31,682 bases of DNA from Chara braunii (GCA_003427395.1 BFEA01000450.1:172354-204035); one strand, 5' to 3'; counted from the stretch's first letter, positions 20,540-29,195 are shown. Notes: a model not told the origin generated them from the letters alone. Program-made: numbers and translations.

Positions 20540-21161
20540 NNNNNNNNNNNNNNNNNNNNNNNNNNNNNNNNNNNNNNNNNNNNNNNNNNNNNNNNNNNNN
20601 NNNNNNNNNNNNNNNNNNNNNNNNNNNNNNNNNNNNNNNNNNNNNNNNNNNNNNNNNNNNNNNNNNNNNNNNNNNNNNNNNNNNNNNNNNNNNNNNNNNN
20701 NNNNNNNNNNNNNNNNNNNNNNNNNNNNNNNNNNNNNNNNNNNNNNNNNNNNNNNNNNNNNNNNNNNNNNNNNNNNNNNNNNNNNNNNNNNNNNNNNNNN
20801 NNNNNNNNNNNNNNNNNNNNNNNNNNNNNNNNNNNNNNNNNNNNNNNNNNNNNNNNNNNNNNNNNNNNNNNNNNNNNNNNNNNNNNNNNNNNNNNNNNNN
20901 NNNNNNNNNNNNNNNNNNNNNNNNNNNNNNNNNNNNNNNNNNNNNNNNNNNNNNNNNNNNNNNNNNNNNNNNNNNNNNNNNNNNNNNNNNNNNNNNNNNN
21001 NNNNNNNNNNNNNNNNNNNNNNNNNNNNNNNNNNNNNNNNNNNNNNNNNNNNNNNNNNNNNNNNNNNNNNNNNNNNNNNNNNNNNNNNNNNNNNNNNNNN
21101 NNNNNNNNNNNNNNNNNNNNNNNNNNNNNNNNNNNNNNNNNNNNNNNNNNNNNNNNNNNNN
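20540..21161. other. Assembly gap (622 N), flanked by an identical 31-base direct repeat
   Basis: Every base is N, so the long frames spanning it are artefacts. The 31 bases just before the gap (20509-20539) are identical to the 31 just after it (21162-21192), starting ACCTCACTGAGCC. The two contig ends may overlap, or the gap may hold a tandem repeat. Confidence 0.98.
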
Positions 21162-21192
21162 ACCTCACTGAGCCTAATCATGGTCAGGTGGT

Positions 21193-21689
21193 CAGCCCCA
21201 TTCATACCTGTCAGGACAACGGATAGCGAGTCTGTGCCCTTACAGATACGATGGCCTTGCATAATGCGAGACGAACCCAGATCGCTACTCCCAGACCGCT
21301 CTCACTAAGCAGCAGTTGTTCCACCATTTCCCATACCGACTCCTCTGCCACCCTGTTTCCACTGCGCCCCATCTTCCTTCCCGCCATCTCCATTCCCGAA
21401 TGCATCCGACACACCCCTCCGTCCCGATTCATCCACCTTCGTTGTTGTGCCCGTCGCCCCGCAGCCTGTTGCTCCGCTCCACCGGTTCTTCGCTGCCTTC
21501 CCCCACCGAACAGCGCTCTGCTGTCTAACGCTTTGTTCCTCAACTAACACTTGCTGCTACCCGCTGCGCTATCTATCGCGCCGCACCCCACTGTCCGTTT
21601 CACTCTGGTCGGTAGCTACCCGACCCCGGGCACGCTCACACAGCGGTGGCAATCTTAGCAAGATCTGCCGAATCTTTCTTTCTCATGTT
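21193..21689. other. Unassigned C-rich sequence
   Basis: C/T-rich on the plus strand with overlapping open frames on both strands (up to 110 codons). None has motifs and none is supported as a gene. Confidence 0.5.
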
Positions 21690-21883
21690 TACTGCTAGCC
21701 GAGGCCACCACCCGCTGCCTCTTTGCGCCCGTCATCTTCGACTCGTGGCGAATGCACCCCACGCAGAACCGCATCCGGGTGCATTCCTTTTTCTTTGTGT
21801 GGTCCGATGGACCATAGATCAGATATTAAGCTGATCAGAACCGATACTACACTTGACCTTAGTCAAAAGGCCGAGAGGGGCAT
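21690..21883 (-). ncRNA. U2 spliceosomal snRNA-like sequence
   Basis: Reading down from 21883 the minus strand aligns with the 5' half of plant U2 snRNA for about 89 nt at roughly 85 percent identity. It includes TCTCGGCCTTTTG of stem-loop I, the branch-point recognition segment AAGTGTAGTATC with GTAGTA intact, stem-loop IIa (GATCAGCTTAATATCTGATC), and stem-loop IIb (TGGTCCATCGGACCA). Against the usual plant sequence two base pairs are swapped on both sides: TATCAG/CTGATA has become GATCAG/CTGATC, and a G-C pair in IIb has become T-A. The next part is A-rich (CACAAAGAAAAAGG) where a U-rich Sm site is expected. It is followed by a perfect 10-bp stem GAATGCACCC/GGGTGCATTC at about 21750-21786 in the stem-loop III position. 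No plant upstream element or TATA box is evident. It is either a divergent U2 variant or an unusual pseudogene; the 3' end is approximate. Confidence 0.7.
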
Positions 21884-22633
21884 TTCGTTCTACTTTTAAC
21901 AGATGTCCCGAAGGACTCGACCGGGGCAGAGCCCCGCGGCTCCCCCAAAGGCCACTCAGCCTTTACCCCCGGGCCTGCTGGTGGGGAATATACGCCTCCT
22001 CTGGGTAGGCCTAAGTCCCTGGCTTCTGCCCACCGTAACTCCCTCATTTGGCCCTGAACGTGGCTTGTACTCCAACAGTTCATGGCGTACCCGCTATAGT
22101 AGGCCAACAACCCAAAATATTGATCCCGACTACTCCCAAATAAAAGAAGAAAACTAAACTAACCGCAAAAACCCAAAGATCAGGAGGAAGGGCGAGAACA
22201 GGCGGGGAGACGCCAGAAACTCAAACCCACGGCCGCTAAGTATTCGTGCCGGCCTACCTAATCCGTGCCGTAACCGCCCCTGCGCGCGATCCTACGACAC
22301 CCCGTTCACCGCACGAAGTCACGCCGTCGTTGTTGATGTCGTCGTCGGGGTCGTTCGCTGCACACGCGCTCGACTCGGTCAAACGTAGCCATCGGAAGAA
22401 AATATCCCCTAGATCATAGTTTAATCAAGAGTAACCAAAAATAAAAACTTAAAGATAAAAATAAAAATAAACAGACCGGCGCCCGCTCCGGTTTCGTAAT
22501 CAAAATCAGGGGACGAATCACGCGGGCCTTAAACTTGCGCGCAACGCACTCTTTACTCTAGTCCGCCATCCAGTCAATGTAATCACAGACACAGCCGCGC
22601 CTAGCGCGGTATACTTAAATTTTAATCCAGACT
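21884..22633. other. Unassigned GC-rich sequence
   Basis: No gene is recognised. A small perfect hairpin (CGGGGC/GCCCCG) lies at about 21922-21936, on the upstream side of the U2-like sequence. An AAAAATAAA-type run occurs at about 22436-22472. Confidence 0.5.
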
Positions 22634-22695
22634 TATTTTCTGTCACTTGCAAAAACCAGGGCGGATACCCTTGTAAGGGTATTCGCACCGACACC
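22634..22695 (+). repeat. Dispersed repeat, right copy (inverted pair with 17667-17727)
   Basis: About 62 bases match the reverse complement of 17667-17727 with about five differences. The plus strand translates as FSVTCKNQGGYPCKGIRTD, against FSVTCKNQGGYPCKRIRAD on the other copy. One difference is synonymous and the frame is open in both. The pair could be inverted ends of an element or two independent insertions of a short repeat. Confidence 0.85.
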
Positions 22696-23973
22696 GTGCT
22701 GTTGGAACTGGCCTTTGGAGAGGAAGAGGCGTTATTTGGTCCGAGCAGTGGAGGCCAGAGGAGCGAGATTAACCGAGCGATAGAGCGGGCTCAGGCTTGT
22801 GAGAGAGGGAAGGACCAGGACGTATCAACCCACATCAGTAAACTGCATAGGCAACATCGACATACACCCCGGTATTTGTTGTTAGTGGCCACGACCTGCG
22901 TTCAACTGACTGTAGGGTCGAAGTTGAAGTGTTGAAAAGAGGGGGAACGACTGTTGCACAACTTTTGCTGACTTGTTGCTATTGTTAGACTCCACCGTTG
23001 TTTGCCAACTGTCCGACATTGTCTCGTGATGCAACTACTGTGCCTGAGCTGAGCACACTGAATTCTTGTTGTGTTACGCATTGTAGCTCTTGCTGTGTTT
23101 TCGCCTTGTACATTACTGAGGGCACCGAACAATTCCATTGGAGCGAGGGCAGCGAGAAGCCAGCAACAGAAGTGCAAACTTAATTGTTGGTTGACGTGTT
23201 GCACCTGCATAGCCATCCATATCCAGTTATTGGGTCACTTCAGAGGTGGAGGGGGCTGTGATCTTAACCTCGGCCCGTATCCTGAGTTGCGGCCAGTGCG
23301 TTTCAGGTTGACGAACACGACGGAGTGATTGAGTCGTTTAGAAGGGGGTCATCGCTACGACTTGAAGGATCGTCTGGGAGAAGTTACCTTTCTCATTGAC
23401 CATCCTTTTGGCCATCTTTGTGGCATCTGACTGAGGTTCGGCGGTTCTTGCTACGATTTGGCCACTATTGCGGGGCCCTCAGCCGAATCAAGGAATCAAG
23501 GCCCTTTTGTGCGAGTCTGAGAGCACCTCTCCTGGATCTGAGAGACTTAATGCTTTCTTCTTCTGCCCTTCTTACTCTAAGTCTAGTCTATTGGTTCTGA
23601 GAGGAAGACGGCAGGTGGGATTGCAACCCGTAGGACCGCATCAAGGCTTTGTGGGGAGTCCGCCCACTGATTGCGGGAGCTCTGCCGGAACCTAGGCGAA
23701 GTTCTGGAGGTAGAGAACTAACAGGTATACTTTTCTACCTGTATGAACCCACTACACCCCTGTTTGACTATCTCCCTCTAGTTTGACTGTTGTATATATG
23801 TGTTCCCTTATGACTTTGCTGTCTTTTCAGGACCTAATCAGACTAAATGCAAGGAACATGCGTGAAAAGCTTAAGTCTCTTCTTTATTCGGACTCAAAGC
23901 AGATTAAGGGATGAACATGGGGAAGGTGGGAGGAAGGAAGTTTTGCATGAGTTTGACCGGGTCAATCAAGGAT
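22696..23973. other. Unassigned sequence
   Basis: No recognised gene. An intron-like stretch runs from AACAG/GTATAC (about 23727) to TGTCTTTTCAG/G (about 23830), with a T/C-rich 3' end, but no coding exons support it. Short frames on both strands lack motifs. Confidence 0.4.
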
Positions 23974-24717
23974 TGGGCATTGTTTCTAAGCAGAATGGCC
24001 CAGCGCTATGTTTATTTGGTTGTTTTCTGAAGGACCAGACATTGTTTCTAAGTTGAATGGCCTGGTTGCTATGTTTATTTTTGAGGGTTTTCCTGGCTGC
24101 TCTTTGGAACCAAGCGTTGTTTCTAAGTGAATGGCTTCGTTTGTCTGTTGTTTTTTGGGGTTTCTCACTGAAGTTGGGCTAAGGGATCCAACTTCATACT
24201 TTGAATGGTTTTCAGGATAGGCTGAACATTGTTTCTAAGCTGAATGGTTCAGCCTCTCGTTTTATTTTTGAAGGAGAGTTTTTGGTCTAAGGCTAAGCAT
24301 TGTTTCTAAGCTGAATGGTTTCGCCTGAAGCCACACACATAAGTATAAACTGCGTATAACAAAAAATATTTTATTTATAAATTGCATGTGAACTGACAAC
24401 TGGACATTATTTTCTAAGTTGAATGATTCAGCGCTAAGCCATATCACTAAGAAGAGAAGGAAAACCGCAGAATATAATTGGAGGTAATCTGGGCAAGCTG
24501 AGCATTGTTTCTAAGCTAAATGGCTCAGTCCCCTGCCCATATTTTCTTTTCTTTTTTAGAACAAAGTCAGAAAATTATTAAATTTTGGATATTAAAACAG
24601 TTCAGGGCGACTAGACAGTGTTTCTAAGTTGAATGGTCTAGTCATATGCCCAAAGAAGAGAGAAGTAGTTGCGCAATCTGTTCGTGTATATTTTATTTCT
24701 AAGTTAAATGGTCTAGC
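23974..24717 (+). repeat. Tandem hairpin array with conserved loop and covarying arms (about 10 copies)
   Basis: A core of 19 bases, ATTGTTTCTAAGYTGAATG, recurs at 23979, 24041, 24116, 24228, 24299, 24406, 24504, 24617 and, degenerately, near 24201 and 24693. The arms around it differ between copies yet pair with each other: TGGGC/GCCCA, ACCAGAC/GCCTGGT, ACCAAGC/GCTTCGT, GGCTGAAC/GTTCAGCC, AGGCTAAGC/GGTTTCGCCT, CTGAGC/GCTCAG and GACTAGAC/GTCTAGTC. Copies at 24490-24539 and 24605-24651 have an additional outer pair, TGGGCA/TGCCCA and GGGC/GCCC. Spacers fall in two types: a GCTATGTTTATTTTTG-like one in the left half and a GCCATAT...AAGAAGAGA-like one in the right half. I know of no named family with this design; an RNA or cruciform DNA role is inference. 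Confidence 0.85.
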
Positions 24718-24883
24718 ACCATGCCATATGTAAGTTGGGTATAAGGGATAAATCATCTGAGGGTTTCACAAACTAATCTATGAGGATTTGACTTGAGGAG
24801 TGGTGAGAGTACTTACCAATGTGGTTTGGCCTTGTATGTGATTAAGTGAGATCACTACTTAGTCTGAGTTTCACTTTGATAGG
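24718..24883. other. Unassigned AT-rich spacer
   Basis: No feature recognised. It separates the hairpin array from the 67-bp tandem duplication. Confidence 0.4.
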
Positions 24884-25017
24884 TAGTTGCTTTAGTTGTT
24901 CGTTACGTGCTAGAGTCATAGGAGTTAGTTTCAATTCCTGCATTTTTTGATAGTTGCTTTAGTTGTTCGTTACGTGCTAGAGCCATAGGAGTTAGTTTCA
25001 ATTCCTGCATTTTTTTA
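24884..25017 (+). repeat. Tandem duplication, 67 bp, two near-identical copies
   Basis: The units 24884-24950 and 24951-25017 start TAGTTGCTTTAGTTGTTCGT and differ at only two or three positions. The near-identity suggests a recent event. Confidence 0.95.
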
Positions 25018-25075
25018 GCTAAGTTTATTTTACTTAGGTCAATTTCTGCATTTTCTGGGATCTTTTGTTATACTT

Positions 25076-25635
25076 GGTCTTGTATAAATCTTGGTAAGTC
25101 ACTTTCTCTACGGGAAGCGCTGCCGACATTTTTACAAAATCAAGGAGTTAGTCAGAATTTGAATTTTCAAAGTTCAACTTGTCTAAATTTTATATATGGT
25201 TTAGTAAAAATCTAGAAAGTCTCATTTTCTAAAGGGAGTGTTGCCCAAATTTTTACTAATTCAGGAAGTTAGATAAAATTGGACTTTGGGAAGTCAAAGT
25301 TATTTTTAGATTTTTAGACTAAGCTTTGTATAAATTTTGGAAACCTACTTTCTCTACGGGAAGCGCTGCCGAAATTTTTACAAATTTAAGGAGTTAGTTA
25401 AATTTTGTCTTGGTTGAACTCAAGTCTTATTTTGAGTTTTTATCTGACTTAGTATAAATTTGGAAAGTCTACTTTTCTAAAGGAGATGCTACCAAAATTT
25501 TTATTAATTCAGGGAGTTAGACAAATTTTGACTTTTCAAAGTTAGATATTGTTTTAGTTTGCATATCTAAGAAGCACTTTTCCTACGGGAAGCGCCGCTG
25601 AAATTTTCTTAATTTAGAGGAGATAAGTTATAATT
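25076..25635 (+). repeat. Array of about five 110-128 bp units in alternating A/B order
   Basis: Units are aligned by TATAAAT(T)TTGGAAAG, then a central box, then AATTTTTAC, then AGGAGTTAG. The central box is CTCTACGGGAAGCGCTGCCG in units 1 and 3 (about 25106 and 25352) and CCTACGGGAAGCGCCGCTG in unit 5 (about 25580), but TCTAAAGGGAGTGTTGCCC or TCTAAAGGAGATGCTACC in units 2 and 4 (about 25229 and 25473). This gives an A-B-A-B-A order, implying that a dimer of about 250 bp was amplified. Such arrays occur in LTRs and untranslated regions of retrotransposons, but no boundary or protein was found here to prove it. Confidence 0.8.
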
Positions 25636-26617
25636 TGATACGTGGTAATACTGACAATCCACTCTGTATGCAGGGGATTCTGCCAAAGGTCTACCTTTCT
25701 TTGGACACTGCCTTAGGGGTAGACTTAGACTTAGTTGGCAAACAACTTTGAGTAAGAATGTGCTATGGAGATTTATTCCCCATACACTGATGATTTAGCT
25801 TGGGCATTGACCTGTCTTATGGTACAGATCCATTTGATCATTCTGACTCAAGATTGGGCTAGATTCGGCTTGATCTCACGAGGATCTTCTTTTGTTATCA
25901 CTGATAGTAAGTCGGTTGCCGATTCGTCGATCTACGACTCAACTTCAATCCATTCTCGTTACCCAACCTAAAAAGCTTTAGCCTTGGTGGTTTTATTGTT
26001 TTATCAAGGTTTTCACCCGGACTTTTATTGAATGACCATTTAACAAAGGTACTGAGTATTTATTTTGGAAGGTTGGATAAAGGTTGGGGCATGCATGGCT
26101 AAAGCAAGTGGCATGAGTATAGAGTTGGGTTGAAGTTGACTCTGTGTAGTGTGTGGACTTTTGGTTGATTCCTTGATGTGATTGCAGATATGTTTGTGGT
26201 TCGGACTTTGGATTTGACTATTTGTGATTACACACATACATATGGTTGAGAGGAGCCCCACTGTGACTGTGAGAAGTGATCGTCCTATTTCAAATAACCC
26301 TCATTTATATATGTACATACCTATACTTGAGTGTTCGCGTGACCTATAGTGCCCACACTTAAGGGTTTAATTGAGGCCGAGATTGAAAGAGGAAAGGAGA
26401 CTCCCCTCTTTTACCATTTTTGCTTTTTAAAGTTTCTTGGTCGGACGTTGGTCTTGGGCCTGGATTCGAGGTCCTTGTCCAGGACATCCCAGGTCCTAAG
26501 CTCTCCGCGGAAGGGATCACCCCCCGCGCAAAACCTATTTGCCCTGCCCACCGGAACACTCAGCCTAAGGGCCGGAGGTGCCGCGGGGGCCGAATGGTTG
26601 TTCCTTCAGGCGTGCAA
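25636..26617. other. Unassigned sequence, possibly part of an LTR element
   Basis: No open frame with motifs. The DNA is of moderate GC and lacks simple repeats. It follows the A/B array and precedes a hairpin cluster. Its being the body or LTR of a retrotransposon is a guess from texture only. Confidence 0.35.
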
Positions 26618-26702
26618 TATCGTGAAGGGTTCGACCCTCACGATACTTCAAGATTGACACTTGAGTGTCATAAGCGGTACTTAGATTTATGAAGAACCGC
26701 TT
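26618..26702 (+). other. Cluster of three consecutive hairpins
   Basis: Hairpin 1 (26618-26645) pairs TATCGTGA-GGGT with ACCC-TCACGATA with one bulged A and a TCG loop, 12 pairs in all. Hairpin 2 (about 26655-26670) is TGACAC/GTGTCA around TTGA. Hairpin 3 (about 26672-26702) pairs AAGCGGT with ACCGCTT. All are perfect or nearly so and almost contiguous. Candidates are a structured RNA element, a regulatory region of a retroelement, or a recombination substrate. Confidence 0.7.
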
Positions 26703-27396
26703 AATTATGGACACTACATAGTACGTCATCATTGCGACTGCTTGCATATTCATGCATTGCTAGTCGATATGAAAAGGCCCTGCGTCCGCGCGGTTTTATA
26801 TTAAGTCTCACGCGTGTCGCCTATGCGATTTCCGCGTTGGAAGGTTATGGGATGACTACCGAAGGGACAAGGATAGTTTGTGTTGTTTTGTCTTGTATCG
26901 TTTCGTGTGTGTGTTTCATTTTTTTGTTTTAAGAGTGATGTAACGCGTGGTATGTGGGATGCGTCCTAGTCGACCGACGACGAGTCGCGTTTGGAACTTC
27001 AACGCCCCAGTGCGTCGGTTCGCGTGCGGGTCCGATAAAGGCGTAAGACCACGCGTACCCCCTATGCTACAGCGAACGAGAAACACCCTCGGTTGATCCA
27101 CCTCTGCGATTGCAATTGATTACGTTTCGTACTGTGGACTGGTAGCTCGACGGGGATACACCCACCGAAGGGAGGTGACAACTCCCTCAGGTGGAGGTAA
27201 GTTGTACCTCTCTTTGGCCCTATCCTGTCGTAGGGGCTCGCGAGAGGTATGGCTGGCGCACTCGGTCGAAGCAGCTTGCGGAAGCTCCATGTGTATCCCG
27301 ATGAGGTAGACCGACTCCTGCGTGACGCGGTCGGGAGGATCCCGACCCTGCGCGGGACCGATGCACTCGACTGCGAGACTGCCCTTCCCCGCGCGC
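26703..27396. other. Unassigned sequence
   Basis: No recognised gene. A 9-bp inverted pair ACGCGTGGT (26943-26951) and ACCACGCGT (27048-27056) flanks about 100 bases. Confidence 0.45.
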
Positions 27397-27741
27397 CTGA
27401 CTCTTGTGTCCGCTCTTTGCGTTCTCTCTCTCTCTCTCCCTCTCTCTCTCTGCCCATGTCCTTCTCGCATAGTCCCCCTTTTCGGTATATCCTCTTCTGT
27501 GATCTCCTCCTATAAAACCATTCTTCACACCCTCAATAACCAGTACATTGTGAAGCTAGTCACACTTGAACCCTTATGGAGAATGCTTGATGCTGATCAT
27601 GGACTCCCAGAAGGGGAAGGCCGTGCGCATTTCTCTCTCGTCCCCCCGCTCGATCGTAATTGCCTGTGTCTCTCTCTCACTCTCGTAACCGCTCACCCTT
27701 CAGTTCTTCTGCCCTCGCGAGTTGACTTCCCGTCCCGCAGC
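27397..27741. other. (CT)n microsatellite and unassigned sequence
   Basis: A CT dinucleotide run lies at about 27423-27454. A TATAAAAC string lies at 27511-27518 (plus) but no gene follows it. Confidence 0.6.
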
Positions 27742-28164
27742 CTAGCGCCCCTGGTCTTTTCGTCGTCGCGAGTTGGCCTCTGGGCCACTTTCCACAGATT
27801 CCGCGGGTGGGTGATCCCGCCGCCACTGGTCCAGTCCATGCCAGGACTGTGTCCGGACTTGCCGGTCACTCTCCTCACCCTCTGCTTTCGTGTCGCGGTC
27901 TAGGTGCCACTGTTCCCTCTCTGCAGTGTCCGTCAAGGTCTCTCCCTCCAGGTACGAGACGGTCACCTTGATTTCGTCTGTGACCCCGCGTCGTCTACAT
28001 CTCCTCTTGGCCCGGTCCTTGGCTTCCGTGATAGCCAACTGCAGGCCCTGATCCGCTCTCATCTCCTCTTCCTTCCCCCTTTCCACGTTTATTTTGAGCC
28101 CAGTCTCCTGATTACAGCGGCTGTAGTCCAGGACGACTGTCACCACAGGCCCGTCTCCAGACAT
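27742..28164 (-). CDS. Possible gag-position ORF of an LTR retrotransposon, 140 aa
   Basis: From ATG at 28164 the minus strand encodes about 140 residues: MSGDGPVVTVVLDYSRCNQE, then a strongly charged helical part with NVERGKEEEMRADQ and EAKDRAKRRCRRRGVTDEI, then KVTVSYLEGETLTDTAE, and a charged tail. The frame is open further upstream to about 28203 (AKVPPVPLEVGG). It lies about 90 bases after a possible primer-binding site and about 240 bases after a TATA box on the same strand, which is the place of gag. I do not recognise a gag motif or zinc knuckle, and no pol follows within the window. The opposite strand also has open frames, so coding is only suggested. Confidence 0.3.
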   Translation of the reverse strand: MSGDGPVVTVVLDYSRCNQETGLKINVERGKEEEMRADQGLQLAITEAKDRAKRRCRRRGVTDEIKVTVSYLEGETLTDTAEREQWHLDRDTKAEGEESDRQVRTQSWHGLDQWRRDHPPAESVESGPEANSRRRKDQGR

Positions 28165-28249
28165 CCCTCCCACCTCCAAAGGAACTGGAGGTACCTTGGC
28201 CTATAGCCATACAGCCCATTGCTGCGCACCATGGTCGAACCTTTTTCGA

Positions 28250-28267
28250 ACAGGCCGTATGATACCA
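28250..28267 (-). promoter_or_regulatory. Possible tRNA-iMet primer-binding site
   Basis: On the minus strand the string TGGTATCATACGGCCTG starts with TGGTATCA, the first eight bases of the plant LTR-retrotransposon primer site complementary to the 3' end of initiator Met tRNA. Further matches are partial. It lies downstream of a TATA box and upstream of a long open frame. Confidence 0.35.
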
Positions 28268-28420
28268 GGCCGCTGGTTTCGAATTAGCCAGGACTGAACA
28301 CTCAGAGCATGCGGACACAGACGAACTCGCTCGCTCGCTTCACCGCTCCCGTGCTCAACATAACGGAGCTGCCTATGCACAAGTAGTTGAAGACTCGTCT
28401 CCCTCATCTTTTATAGGATC
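28268..28420 (-). promoter_or_regulatory. Possible LTR 3' part with TATA box
   Basis: TATAAAAG lies at 28408-28415 on the minus strand in the context GATCCTATAAAAGATGAGG, a good TATA box. About 140 bases later comes the primer-site candidate, a spacing fit for R plus U5. The 5' start of the LTR and a second LTR were not found. Confidence 0.35.
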
Positions 28421-29195
28421 GATGTTTTTCGCGATAAACCCCCTGCTCTGAACGAGGGACTCAAATACCCCTTTTCAGATTCTGTAAAAAAAAAAAAAAG
28501 AATTGCTTTTCAGAATTTAGTAAGGCAAATAAAACGAAGAAAAGGAAAATGAGGGGCAGAACCCCAACCGTCATCTTTGAAGTGAAGTGACCCGTTGGCT
28601 CGGCACGATGGTCCCATAACGGGATACCGACGGCCACCCCCCTTCTTTAAAAGAAGACCAACGGACTGCCCCTGGCGGGTACCCGTGTCCGATGGCAAGA
28701 AGGGGACTCATGACCCTCTGCGGGGTGATGAGCCTCCTACCGACGTGGCCACGGGTGCTCCCTTTTTGGGCTCGATACCTATCACAGCTTACCAGTCAAA
28801 CTCACGATGGCTGAAGCGGAAAGGTCAACTGGACTAGGCCACCCATAAGCTATTGCCCATTTCGAAAAACAAAACTGTTCGTCCCCCGCAAAATGACAAA
28901 AGGGATCAAGGCTCAAAAGACGACTAATAACTACGATAACAATAGTAATGATAACAATAATAAGAAGAGAGTATAGGAAAGAAGGAAAACATAGCGCTGC
29001 TGCAGCCCGGCGACACTTAGATAATCCATACGAAAGTAACGATTCGATTCAGAGTGCAGGCTCACGACGTGACTTTTCCTTGTTTCCCCTTTTCTTTCTT
29101 TTTAAATTTTCCTTTTCTTTTTCTTGCTTTTCACTCCTAACTTGACTACGACCTCCTGGCTTATGCACATTTCCCTTAATCTTGGCAAAAGCGGA
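28421..29195. other. Unassigned sequence with an A-run
   Basis: A 14-base A run lies at about 28486-28499, and an AATAATAAG-type stretch near 28930-28970. If the LTR reading is right, the first few hundred bases here are its U3. No gene seen. Confidence 0.4.

Noticed and set aside
20443-21308. Frames of 215-267 codons on both strands
   Set aside because: They run through 622 N bases, so nothing is encoded there that can be read.
23727-23830. Spliceosomal intron between AACAG/GTATAC and TTTTCAG/G
   Set aside because: The sites look fair, but no coding or recognised exon flanks them.
23974-24717. The hairpin array as a protein repeat (minus strand gives PF(N/S)LETM in many copies)
   Set aside because: Stops and frame changes lie between units, and coding would not explain why the flanking arms are complementary within each copy.
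23974-24717. CRISPR array or integron attC sites
   Set aside because: The context is eukaryotic, unit spacing is irregular, the arms vary where CRISPR repeats would be constant, and the attC core strings (GTTRRRY and its partner) were not seen.
26618-26645. tRNA T-arm (GGGTTCGACCC)
   Set aside because: The stem is 12 pairs long with no D or anticodon arm nearby, unlike any tRNA.
27062-27528. Minus frames of 102-131 codons rich in Arg/Glu
   Set aside because: Much of their length is translation of the CT/GA microsatellite, and three frames are open at once.
28595-28837. 80-codon plus frame
   Set aside because: No motif, and it lies within the presumed U3 of the minus-strand LTR candidate.
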